NCBI GenBank assembly: GCA_023935145.1
Contig: CM043699.1
Span: 71,271,638 to 71,335,637, forward strand
Length of the DNA stretch: 64,000 nucleotides
Source of the DNA: Bretschneidera sinensis
Taxonomy: Eukaryota > Streptophyta > Magnoliopsida > Brassicales > Akaniaceae
Reading direction: 5' to 3'
This document shows positions 48,860 through 59,327 of this stretch, piece after piece; the stretch's first letter is position 1; each line of letters starts with the position of its first letter. The position numbers and the translations under genes were made by a program. The notes beneath the pieces were generated by a model. The model worked only from the letters and a program-made list of their open reading frames with translations. It searched no databases and was not told where the DNA came from.

Positions 48860-49440
48860 CATTGGTACCTTGATAGTGAGTGATCAAAGCACATAACTGG
48901 TGATCAAAGTGTGCTCAAAGAGTTAACTCTAAGGGTTGGCAGACACGTCACCATTGAAAATGACACCAAGATGAAAATCATTGAACATGGTAAAGTGGGT
49001 AAAAGTTTTTCAACAATTGATCATGTATTATTTGTGCAAGGCCTTAAACCTAACTTGCTTAGTATAAGTCAACTTTGTGATGAAGCCAATAAAGTTGTAT
49101 TTGAATCCTCTCATTGTCTTATAATAGACATTAGGAGTAACAAGATTAAGTTTGTTAGCCAAAGACATGAAAATGTCTATATAGTTGATTTAAAATGAAC
49201 TATAGCCAAAGACATTTTTCATTTACCTTTGGAAAATGAAAAATGTTTTTCCGATTTTAGTGAAAACTTATGGCTATGACATAGAAGACTTGGCCATGTG
49301 AACATTGATTTGATTAAAATTATTTCAAGAAAATATTTAGTTGTTGGTCTTCCCAAAATCAAATTTGAAAAAGACAAAGTACATGATTCTTATCAAATGG
49401 GGAAAAAAAAGAGTCTCTTTTAAAGCCAAAATTGTGATTT
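48860..49440 (+). pseudogene. Element C protease and GAG-pre-integrase domain, broken
   Basis: At 48870 the text reads WYLDSE, a stop, SKHITGD. The usual form is WYLDSGCS.HMTGD, so the active-site Gly is Glu and a stop follows. 48911-49198 continues with LKELTLRVGRHVTIENDTKM, KSFSTIDHVLFVQGLKPNLL and SISQLCDEANKVVF (intact, 95 codons). After a frame change comes LWHRRLGHVNIDLIKIISRK-like text with HRRLGH and GLPKIKFEKD (zinc-binding entry to the integrase). Confidence 0.9.
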
Positions 49441-49469
49441 CAACTTCTAAACCTTTAAAATTTTTTGCA

Positions 49470-49715
49470 TATGGACTTGTTTGGTCCAATAAGCACTATT
49501 AGTCTAGGTTTCCATCAATATACTCTTCTTATTGTTGTTGATTATTCAAGATATAATTTTTTTTTATTGCTTATAATGATAAAGCTTATAAAGATTTTGT
49601 GAACTTTTGCAAGAAGGTTCAAAATGGAAAAAGAATTTCTATTTCAAGTATTAGAAGTGACCATGGAAAAGACTTTGAAAACTAAAACTTTTCAAAATTT
49701 TGTGATGAAAATGGA
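49470..49715 (+). pseudogene. int: Element C integrase core, truncated
   Basis: Text DLFGPISTISLGFHQYTLLI, VVDYSRY and, after frame changes, CKKVQNGKRISISSIRSDHG with KDFEN and FSKFCDENGI. These are the first half of the copia core, including the first Asp and the SDHG Asp. Straight after about 49718 the text changes to VTRNNAIFVAKGYNQEE, which belongs to RT. The rest of integrase and the start of RT are therefore deleted. Confidence 0.88.
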
Positions 49716-49719
49716 ATTG

Positions 49720-50460
49720 TGACTAGGAACAATGCTATATTTGTTGCTAAGGGTTACAATCAAGAAGAATTAATAGACTTTGATGAGACCTATGCACTCG
49801 TAGCTAGATTAGAAGTTATTCGTATGTTACTAGCTTTTGCATACTTCAAAAATTTTAAGCTATTTCAAATGGATGTAAAAAGTGCATTTTAAAATGGTTT
49901 TATTAAAGAAGAGGTTTATGATGAACAACTTCTTGGTTTTGAAGATCCTAACCTTCCAAACCATGTTTATAGGCTTTCTAAATCTTTTTATAAGTTAAAG
50001 CAAGCTCCAAGAGCATGGTATGAATAGTTAAGCAAGTTTTTACTTGAAAATGGTTTTACAAGAGAAAATATAGATACTATTCCTTTTACAAACACTCATA
50101 AGCATGATACACTTTTAGTACAAATTTATGTAGATGATATAATATTTGGTTCCTCTAATGAATCTTTGTGTCAAGAATTTGCTAAGTGTATGAAAAGTGA
50201 ATTTGAGATGAGTATGATGGGAAAGCTTTCCTACTTCCTTGGACTTCAAATCAATCGATCAAATGGAGGCATCTTCATGAATTAATCCCAATACACCAAG
50301 GACTTATTAAAACAATTTGGGATAGATAATTCAAAGCCAATTGGCACTCCCATGAGCACCTCTACAAAGCTTGACTTAGATGAAAGAGGTAAACGTGTAG
50401 ATACTAAAAATTATAGAAGCAATATAGGAGCCTTTATATTTAACTTCTAATAGACCTGAT
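49720..50460 (+). pseudogene. RT: Element C reverse transcriptase, N-terminus missing
   Basis: Reads [57 protein letters not shown], then LLVQIYVDDIIFGSSNESL and MSMMGKLSYFLGLQI. These are copia RT motifs in order with the catalytic YVDD intact. Stops lie at about 49893 (after VKSAF), 50028 and 50284. Upstream RT text (usually ending NIW.LVPRP...) is missing together with the integrase end. Confidence 0.93.
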
Positions 50461-51080
50461 ATAATGTTTAGTGTATGTATGTGTGCTAGATTCCAAGCTA
50501 ATCCTAAGGAATCTCATATTGTTGCTGTAAAAAGAATTTTAAGATATTTGAATGATACTCAAAATCTAGGACTATAGTATTCAAGAAAATCATCTTTTGA
50601 GCTAGTTGGGTACTCGGATGCTAATTATGCTGGTTGTAGAATTGATAGAAAACGTACTAGTGGAACATGCCAATTTCTAAATGCCATGTTAACTTCTTGG
50701 TTTTCAAAGAAACAAAATTTCGTTGCACTATCAACCACCAAAGCCGAATATGTGGTTGCTAGTAGCTGTTGTGCACAAGTTTCATGGATAAAATAACAAC
50801 TGGAGGACTATGACATGTGTTTTCGAAATATTCTAATTTTATGTGACAATACTAGTGCTATCAATCTTATTAAAAATTTAATTCAGCATTATAAGACCAA
50901 ACACATTGATATTAGGCATCACTTTATTAAGAGATCATGCTAAAAAAGTGATGTGAAGCTTGAATTCATACTTACAGAAGATCAAATTGCAGATATTCTT
51001 ACTAAACCTTTAAATGAAGAAATCTTTTATAAAACTAAAATGTTAATAAGCTTGAAAAAATTTGAATGCTCAAATGTTTG
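50461..51080 (+). pseudogene. Element C RNase H, broken
   Basis: After a frame change near 50450 the text gives ARFQANPKESHIVAVKRILR, GYSDANYAGCRIDRKRTSGT, SWFSKKQNFVALSTTKAEYV, LCDNTSAINLIKN and KHIDIRHHFIKRS, then EDQIADILTKPL. These are the copia RT/RNase H end motifs, with catalytic SDA, KAEY and CDN residues kept. Stops occur at 50577, 50796 and 50942. This is the best preserved part of the element. Confidence 0.93.
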
Positions 51081-51773
51081 ATTGCATTTCATTCATCTTA
51101 TGCATTTATGCTACTGAGTGAATAAGCATTAACTCACATTTACTTTTCCCTTCACTCAAGAATGGCATATAGTAATTAAGAAATGCAAAACTTTCAAATT
51201 GGATTTCGGATTTGTCTTTAAAAATCTAGATCCAGTCGAATGAATAGAGTTATTCAGTCAACTAAACCCTTTGTGTTTTTGAAACTCAACTCTTTGCCTC
51301 CCATTGAGTCGACTAAATGACATCTTACAATCAACTGAATGAAGCATACAGTCAATTGAATAAATGCTGTTTTTCAATCTTAAGTCTTTGTCTCTTATCA
51401 AGTCGACTGAACAGAAGTCTAGTCGACTAAACGATCTTGATTTCGTAAAATTATTTTTATGAAAAATTGTCTAGTCAACTGAAGAAAGACCTAGTCGACT
51501 GAATGTTCGATTTTTTTATATTTTTAATATAGTTCAAAATTGCCTTTTCACTTCTTTTTGAAATCAAAATAGTATTTTTAATTTCCCTCTCTCAAATATT
51601 TTCATCTTCTCCTCAAATCATGATTATAGCTGCCCATTATCATCTAACCGAGTAGTTATAATCCATTATTGGAAGTTTCCTTTCGTTCTCTCTTCCATCA
51701 CTTTCAACTTTCTCTCACTTTAGAAACTCGATTTCCCTCTCTTTGAAAAATAATATCTCTATCTATCTTCACA
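51081..51773 (+). other. Spacer with a cluster of TCGACTGAA motifs
   Basis: Between RNase H and the extra reading frame. 51225-51510 carries about ten imperfect copies of AGTCGACTGAAT (for example at 51354, 51399, 51419, 51491), the same motif that is clustered in both LTRs. The second half (51520-51770) is T-rich without coding. Confidence 0.7.
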
Positions 51774-52355
51774 ATGTTTGATAGAGGTAAATGCTTGAAG
51801 AAGGTTTACTCTAGACAAGAGAACCTTACCCGAAGGAAGCTTCTAAGCTTCCCAAACGGACAAGGGAAAAGCAAAAGAAAGAGAACCAAGCAACCTAAAC
51901 GACAAGGACTTGGACATCTCCATATTTTGCAATGAAAACACCAAGGAAAGGTATGATTCAATGATAAGATTTAAAGACATCATGCCTGGTAGACTCGTAG
52001 ATTTTGGATTTATGATATATGAAAATTTTGACATAGAACCCCTATTTTATAAACTAGGATAGGGGACTCTAGTGAAAATCAATGAAAAATACTATCCTAG
52101 GCTTATCCATTAGTTCTATGCCAACAGAGTGCAAGAAAATCCCAACATCCATCGTTTAAAAAACATGATCATGGGAAGGGAGTACACTGTTTCGACAAGT
52201 CTTTTAGTGAAAATCCTAGATTTGCTTATCGAGGGTATTTTATGGGTAAGAGATAGCTGCCTTCTAGATTTTGACTATGTACAGGCCTGTAGGATTATCA
52301 AAGGGAACCCAAACTACCTTATGGGATTCAAACCTACAATACCTACCCAGATCTG
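51774..52355 (+). pseudogene. Element C extra reading frame, first part (plant transposon-domain-like)
   Basis: A start codon at 51774 opens MFDRGKCLKKVYSRQENLTR; after a frame change the text runs IFCNENTKERYDSMIRFKDI, YYPRLIH, FYANRVQENPNI, NMIMGREYTVSTSLLVKIL and FKPTIPTQI. The layout (basic start, a YP.L...FYAN string, a G..Y.....L..IL.L...G string) resembles the domain called putative plant transposon protein (Transposase_32). Its function is unknown. Element D interrupts it at 52355; the rest is at 59328-60054. One frame change and two stops are present. SIRE elements are known for an extra frame here, often called env-like; this text does not look like a membrane protein. Confidence 0.65.
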
Positions 52356-53647
52356 TGATAAGTGCTTAAATATTCATATTTAAGCCCCTTAATTTATATT
52401 TGTTAAGCTCTTAGTTTGTGTTATTTCGTTCTATTTTATTTCTTTTTTGTGTTTTTTGTGTTTTTCTAGGTTTTTGGAGAAAATGGAGCATTTTGGAATT
52501 GTCGGGCTTAAAGAGTGAAATTGGGAAAAACCTGGAATCTGTTGTTGTGATCGAGCATAGGAGACCTGCGATCGAGTGCAATAACGCTCAAGCGCCGAAA
52601 CCAAGGATCGAGCGCACCTATTCTCGCACGTGCAAGAAGAAGGATCGATCGCAGTACGATCGGGCACATTCACGCAATATGGCGGCTGGTCCTATTTTGG
52701 AAATAGGCATAGGGTTTTATTTCATGACTTTTAGGGTTTTTAGAGATTTCTAGGGTTACTTAAACTCTATAAATAAGCCTATAAACACAAAAAGAAGAGG
52801 GAGGAGATTTTGCAGAAGAATTGACGACTCTTCAAGGAAGCTCTTTCGGGTTTATTCTTTTTCTTCGATTTTACTTTATGAAGATGTTTAATATCAAACT
52901 CATGTGTAACTAATTTGCTAGTAGGGCTTGATTGAACCCTTGATTATGTTACTCAATAATTCAATATTGGCGCCTTTGTGATAATTATATTATGATTTTT
53001 AACTTTATTAATTCCAGTTTTCTTGAATTTCTCATATGTGTTTACCTGATCAATATATGCATGTGGTATGGACTAGTTAGTTAAATCAATTTGGATGGCC
53101 GAGTCTTGGGTTTCATAATAGTAACAAAAGAAATCCACACCGGGTTCTTGGGTTAATAAGTATGGGAAACCGGGAGTATATACCATGCCCTAGGTCTCGT
53201 GTGTTTGTCGATTTTCATAGATATTATGCTTTCTTAAAGAACAATTTAGTATACACCATGCTAAATCCTTTAAGAAAGAAAAGAGTTAGAGTATACACCA
53301 TGCCTAACTCGTTGCTTAGGGAAATCAATAGCTTAAGGAGTATACACCATGCCCTTAGGTTGACAACATTCGCTATTCATAATGTGATTAAAGCATGGGC
53401 ATATTGTTTTTATTGGGAAAGCATGATTAGTGGTGGATATCAAGTCCCTATACTTTTATCATTATCAAATCAAACTCATTTATTATTTCTCTCGTTTTAT
53501 ATTGTAAAATTAATTTTAAATCAAAATTTACCAATCCTTGTGGGAATGATCTTGCACTTGCACACTATACTACTATTTTGACCTTGTGCACTTGAAAGTA
53601 AAACGTTCAATTATTTGCTTATTAATTTAAGTAGATTTTGCACAACA
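52356..53647 (+). repeat. Element D LTR 1
   Basis: TGATAAGTGC...GCACAACA, 1,292 bases. Has GATCGAGCGC-type motifs in U3 (52549-52665), a TATA box at 52768 and four AGTATA(C/T)ACCATGC repeats (53172-53350). In U3 it differs from LTR 2 and LTR 3, which are closer to each other. Confidence 0.94.
52768..52775 (+). promoter_or_regulatory. TATA box, element D LTR 1
   Basis: TATAAATA in ctctataaataagcc; identical in LTR 2 (55658) and LTR 3 (58535). Confidence 0.72.
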
Positions 53648-55227
53648 AGTTTTTGGCGCCATTGTCGGGGATTGTGTTAAATTTTGTTTAGAATTATTTT
53701 CGTTTGGTTTTATTATTCTGTTCTGTTTTATTTTTATAAAACAAAATCAAAATTTTTTCTTCAGTTTTTTTTTCTTTCTGTTTTTGCTTCAGGTCGGTGG
53801 CAGAGAAGTTCCTAGCATTGCAATAGAGCGCCGCTTATAGCGATCGAGCGCACTACGATCAATCATCCAACTTGGAGCGATCGAGCGCAGTTCCAGAAAC
53901 TACCCAGACAGTAGTGAGCGGTTGCACCGTCTGGCTGAAGACGTAAAACTTAGCGCTCATGGGAGGCACCCCACAATATATCCTTCATATTTCTATTATT
54001 CTTCAATTTCTTCTTGTTGTTTATTTTTAGTTCTTTTTGTTTTCCAGTATTCTTTTAGTATCTATTTTTTAGGGACAACGCATACTTCAGTTCAAGTTTG
54101 GGGGTGTGCTATGAGCCATGTCAATCCAGCCAGTTCTCTATCTCTTAGGTCAGCTCTTTCCATGTTATTCACACATTGGGGACAATGTGCAATTTAAGTT
54201 TGGGGGTATGGATGACACATTTACACACACTTTGTCCCAGTTTTGTTGATATTTTTCATTTTAAAATAAGCTATAAAAAAAATGCATGTTCATGTTTGTT
54301 TTGAAATTTTGGTTGATCTGAAAAAATTGTGATGTAATTTTGTTGGTGAGCTTAAAATTTTGAACACATTATCTGATGATAGAATTTTAAAGTTTAGTTA
54401 CTTACTTTAGGCATTTGCGAATTCACATGTTTGATCTAATCTAACGTGAGCACATTAGCACATAATTGTGTGAGGTATGACATGTGAATTTAATGTGTAT
54501 GTTTCTATGGCTTGGGTGAAACTGGATAACTTGTTGGATGGATACTTTAGCATAGTACATACAAAAAAAAAATTGCTTATAATGATCATTGATAAACTTT
54601 TCACTGAGTAACTGGACCTCTTACCTTAGTAAGCAGTGAATGTTCACATCAAAAGGTGGGAATTTTGAGTGGTTGCATTAAGGCCAGTTTAGTTTCATAG
54701 CCTTTTTGACTCGAGTTAGTAAGTCATTAGGGGTGTCTTTACACCTAATGCCTTAAAACCATCTGGTTTGGGAGTTATTGACTCAACACTCGCTACATAT
54801 GTCAATTAGAAAGCTTAAGGGAACTAAACATGGTAGAGCCTCATAATAAAAGAAAGAAGAAAATAAAATTATGCCATGGTTGTTAATTATGATGGGAAAT
54901 TCAGCGAATCTTGAGATATGAAGACATTGCACATTTGATTTATTTGGAAGCTTCATATTTATGTGCTAGTTCACTTTACACTGATTCGAACTTGTTATGC
55001 CTTAGCCTGCCTTTTGTAAGAAATTAGATTTTAAAATTCCTATTCATTGCGACGATGGGTTTATCTTTTTAAGCTTGCTCATGAATGAATATCATGGTTT
55101 TGTGTGATACTTAAATTTTTGGATACCATGAAAGATGGATTTATCTTTGTGTTCTTTGGTTTTTTTTTTTTATTTAGTTTTTAGTTTCGTATTGCTAAAG
55201 GACTAGCAATATGTAAGTTTGGAGGTG
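53648..55227 (+). other. Element D internal region 1
   Basis: 1,580 bases without a long reading frame. Three tracts AAGTTTGG(G/A)GG lie at 54094, 54196 and 55215; only the last abuts an LTR and can serve as polypurine tract. 53790-53890 has GATCGAGCGC motifs like those in U3. It is almost the same as 56536-58104. Confidence 0.88.
53654..53671 (+). promoter_or_regulatory. Primer binding site, element D internal 1
   Basis: TGGCGCCATTGTCGGGGA, six bases after the LTR. It is the Athila/Ogre-type site (TGGCGCCGTTGCCGGGGA) with two changes, usually ascribed to tRNA-Asp. Confidence 0.9.
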
Positions 55228-56535
55228 TGATAAGTGCTTAAATATTCAAATTTAAGCCCCTTAATTTATATTTGTTAAGTTCTTAGTTTGTGTTATTTTG
55301 TTCTATTTTATTTCCTTTTGTGTTTTCAGTGTTTTTCTAGGTTATTGGAGAAAATGAAGCATTTTGGAATTGTCGAGCTTAAAGAGCAAAATTGGGAAAA
55401 GCTGGAATTTTCTATTGGGATCAAGCACAGGGGACCTGCAATCGAGTGCAACAGCGCTCATGCACTTAAATCAAGGATTGACTGCACCTGCGCTCGCGCG
55501 CGCAAGAAAAAGGATCGATCGCAGCACGATCGAGCACACCATGCTGCGATCGAGTGCATTTGCGCAGTATGGCAACTAGTTTTATGTTGGAAATAGGCTT
55601 TGGGTTTTATTTCATGACTTTTAGGGTTTCTAGAGGTTTCTAAGGTTACTTAAACTCTATAAATAAGCCTGTAAACACAGAAAGAAATGAGAGAAGATTT
55701 TGCAGAAGAATTAATAACTCTTCAAGGAAGCTCTTTCGAGTTTATTCTTTCCCTTCTATTTTACTTTATGAAGATGTTTAACATCAAACTCATGTGTAAC
55801 TAATTTGCTAGTAGGGCTTGATTGAAGCCTTGATTATGTTACTCAATGATTCAATATTGGCGCCTTTGTGATAATTATATTATGATGCTTAACTTTATTA
55901 ATTCCTGTTTTCTTGAATTCCTCATATGTGTTTGCCTGATCAACATATGCATGTGGTATGAACTAGTTAGTTAAACCAAATTGGATGGCCGAGTCTTGGG
56001 TTTAATAATAGTAACAAAAGAAATCCACACTGGGTTCTTAGGTTAATAAATATGGGAAACCGGGAGTATATACCATGCCCTAGGTCTCGTGTGTTTGTCG
56101 ATTTTCATAGATATTATGCTTTCTTAAAGAACAATTTAGTATGCACCATGCTAAATCCTTTAAGAAAGAAAAGAGTTAGAGTATACACCATGCCTAACTC
56201 ATTGCTTAGGGAAATCAATAGCTTAAGGAGTATACACCATGCCCTTAGGTTGGCAACATTAGCTATTCATAATGTGATTAAAGCATGGGATATTGTTTTT
56301 ATTGGGAAAGCATGATTAGTGGTGGATATCAAGTCCCTACACTTTTATCATTATCGAATCAAACTTATTTATTATTTCTCTCGTTTTATATTGTGAAATT
56401 AATTTTAAATCAAAATTTACCAATCCCCGTGGGAATGATCTCGCACTTGCACACTATGCTACTATTTTGACCTTGTGCACTTGCAAGTAAAACGTTCAAT
56501 ATTTGCTTATTAATTTAGGTAGATTTTGCACAACA
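55228..56535 (+). repeat. Element D LTR 2 (middle)
   Basis: 1,308 bases with the same ends. It serves as 3' end of the first internal part and 5' start of the second, followed by its own primer site (56542-56559). Confidence 0.94.
55658..55665 (+). promoter_or_regulatory. TATA box, element D LTR 2
   Basis: TATAAATA, same context as in LTR 1. Confidence 0.72.
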
Positions 56536-58104
56536 AGTTTTTGGCGCCATTGCCGGGGATTGCATTAAATTTTGTTTAGAATTATTTTTGTTTAGTTTTA
56601 TTATTCTATTCTGTTTTATTTTTATAAAAAAAAATCTAAATTTTTTCTTCTATTTTTGCTTCAGGACTATGGCAGAGAAGTTCCTAGCATTGCAATAGAG
56701 CGTCCGCTTATAGCGATCAAGCGCACTGTGATTGATCATCCAACTTGGAGCGATCGAGCGTAGTTCCGGAAACTACCCAAACAGTAGTGAGTGGTTGCAC
56801 CGTCTGGCTGAAGAAGTAAAACTTAGTGCTCATGGGAGGTACCCCACAATGTATCCTTCATGTTTTTATTATTTTTCAATTTCTTGTTGTTGTTTATTTT
56901 TAGTTCTTTTTGTTTTCCAGTATTCCTTTAGTATTCGTTTTTTTAGGGACAACGCATACTTCAATTTGAGTTTGGGGGTGTGCTATGAGCCATGCCAATC
57001 CAGCCAGTTCTCCATCTCTTAGGTCAGCTCTTTCCATGTTATTCACACATTTGGGACAATGTGCAATTTAAGTTTGGGGGTATGGATGACACATTTACAC
57101 ACACTTTGTCCCAGTTTTGTTGATATTTTTTATTTTAAAATAAGCTATAAAATAAAAATAAAATGCATGTTCATGTTCTTTTTGAAATTTTGGTTGATCT
57201 GAAAAAATTGTGATGTAATTTTATTGGTGAATTTAAAATTTTGAACACATTATCTGATGATAGAATTTTAAAGTTTAGTTACTTACTTTAGGCATTTGAG
57301 AATTCACATGTTTGATCTAATCTAACGCGAGCACATTAGCACATAATTGTGTGAGGTATGACATGTGAATTTAATGTGTATGTTTCTATGGCTTGGGTGA
57401 AACTGGATAACTTGTTGGATGGACAGTTTGGCATAGAACATACAAAAATAAAATGCTTATGATGATCATTGATAAACTTTCCATTGAGTAACTGGACCTC
57501 TTGCCTCAGTAAGCAGTGAGTGTTCACGTCAAAATGTGGGAATTTTGAGTGGTTGCAATAAGGCTAGTTTAGTTTCATAGCCTTTTTTACTCGAGTTAGT
57601 AAGTCCTTAGGGGTGTCTTTATACCTAATGCCTTAAAACCATCTGGTTTGGGAGTCATTAACTCAACACTCGCTACATATGTCAATTAGAAAGCTTAAGG
57701 GAACTAAACATGGCAGAGCCTCATAATAAAAGAAAGAAGAAAATAAAATTATGCCATGGTTGTTCATTCTGATGGGAAATTCAGTGAATCTTGAGATATG
57801 GAGACGTTGCACATTGGATTTATTTGGAAGCTTCATATTTATGTGCTAGTTCACTTTACACTGATTCGAACTTGTTATGCCTTAGACGGCCTTTTGTAAG
57901 TAATTAGATTTTAAAATTCCTATTCATTGCAACGATGGGTTTATCTTTTTAAGTTTGCTCATGAATGAATATCATGGTTTTGTGTGATACTTAAATTTTT
58001 GGATACCATGAAAGATGGATTTATCTTTGTGTTCTTTGTTTTTTTTTCATTTAGTTTTTAGTTTCGTATTGCTAAGGAACTAGCAATATGTAAGTTTGGG
58101 GGTG
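56536..58104 (+). other. Element D internal region 2
   Basis: 1,569 bases, aligned end to end with internal region 1 with a few differences per hundred bases by eye. It lacks a short piece near 56645 (a ttttttctttctg run) found in region 1. The last polypurine-like tract reads aagtttgggggtg before LTR 3. Confidence 0.88.
56542..56559 (+). promoter_or_regulatory. Primer binding site, element D internal 2
   Basis: TGGCGCCATTGCCGGGGA, same position behind the middle LTR; one change from the common form. Confidence 0.9.
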
Positions 58105-59327
58105 TGGTAAGTGCTTAAATATTCATATTTAAGCCCCTTAATTTATATTTGTTAAGCTCTTTGTTTGTGTTATTTTGTTCTATTTTATTTCCTTTTGTGT
58201 TTTCAGTGTTTTTCTAGGTTTTTGGAGAAAATGAAGCATTTTGGAATTGCCGGGCTTAAAGTGCAAAATTGGGAAAAGGTGGAATTTACTATTGGGATCA
58301 AGCACAGGAGACCTGCAATCGAGCGCAACAGCGCTTAAGCACTTAAACCAATGATCGAGTGCACCTGCGCTCAGGCACGCAAGAAAAATGATCGATTGCA
58401 GCACGATCGAGCACACCATGCTGCGATCGAGTGCATTCGCGCAGTATGGCAGCTAGTTTTATGTTGGAAATAGGCTTAGGGTTTTATTTCACGACTTTTA
58501 GGGTTTCTAGAGGCTTCTAAGGTTACTTAAACTCTATAAATAAGCCTGTAAACACAGAAAGAAATGAGAGGAGATTTTGCAGAAGAATTAACGACTCTTC
58601 AAGGAAGCTCTTTCGAGTTTATTCTTTCCCTTCTATTTTACTTTATGAATATGTTTAACATCAAACTCATGTGTAACTAATTTGCTAGTAAGGCTTGATT
58701 GAAGCCTTGATTATGTTACTCAATGATTCAATATTGGCGCCTTTGTGATAATTATATTATGATGCTTAACTTTATAAATTCTTGTTTTCTTGAATTCCTC
58801 ATAAATGTTTGCCTGATCAACATATGCATGTGGTATGGACTAGTTAGTTAAATCGATTTGGATGGCCGAATCTTGGGTTTAATAATAGTAACAAAAGAAA
58901 TCCACGCCGGGTTCTTGGGTTAATAAGTATGGGAAACCGGGAGTATATACCATGCCCTAGGTCTCGTGTGTTTGTCGATTTTCATAGATATTATGCTTTC
59001 TTAAAGATCAATTTAGTATACACCATGCTAAATCCTTTAAGAAAGAAAAGAGTTAGAGTATACACCATGCCTAACTCGTTGCTTTGGGAAATTAATAGCT
59101 TAAGGAGTATACACCATGCCCTTAGGCTGGCAACATTAGCTATTCATAATTTGATTAAAGCATGGGCATATTGTTTTATATTGCGAAATTAATTTTAAAT
59201 CAAAATTTACCAATCCCTGTGGGAATGATCTTGCACTTGCACACTATGCTACTATTTTGACCTTGTGCACTTGCAAGTAAAACGTTCAATTATTTGCTTA
59301 TTAATTTAAGTAGATTTTTGCACAACA
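58105..59327 (+). repeat. Element D LTR 3
   Basis: 1,223 bases; starts TGGTAAGTGC (A to G change). A block of about 93 bases present in the other two LTRs is missing after ...catattgtttta (59170-59177), between two similar gtttta runs. Confidence 0.94.
58535..58542 (+). promoter_or_regulatory. TATA box, element D LTR 3
   Basis: TATAAATA, same context as in LTR 1. Confidence 0.72.

Larger units (their letters stand above)
52356..59327 (+). mobile_element. Element D: non-autonomous Athila-like element with three LTRs
   Basis: Structure LTR (52356-53647), internal (53648-55227), LTR (55228-56535), internal (56536-58104), LTR (58105-59327), flanked by atctg on both sides (52351-52355, 59328-59332). 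Each internal part begins with TTGGCGCCATTG(T/C)CGGGGA, the Athila-type primer site, and ends with a polypurine tract. No gag or pol domain is present; a short MAEKFLALQ-like start and the usual GCTCATGGGAGG...CCCACA block suggest a fusion of gag start and 3' region after deletion of the coding part. The tandem form points to recombination between LTRs. Confidence 0.92.

Noticed and set aside
48635..48862. Minus-strand frame opposite gag of element C
   Set aside because: Shadow of the repetitive gag tail; no motif of its own.
52418..52753. Open frame with Arg/Ser-rich text in LTR 1 of element D
   Set aside because: It covers the GATCGAGCGC motif cluster of U3; other LTR copies break it, so it is not a gene.
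53172..53350. Regularly spaced repeats as a possible CRISPR array
   Set aside because: Only four 15-base copies with uneven spacing, in all three LTRs of a plant retrotransposon; no cas genes.
53162..53581. Open frame of 139 codons (also at 56052 and 58929) as a possible gene
   Set aside because: It lies inside the LTRs of element D, is carried by a short nucleotide repeat, matches no family I know, and is cut to different lengths in the three copies.
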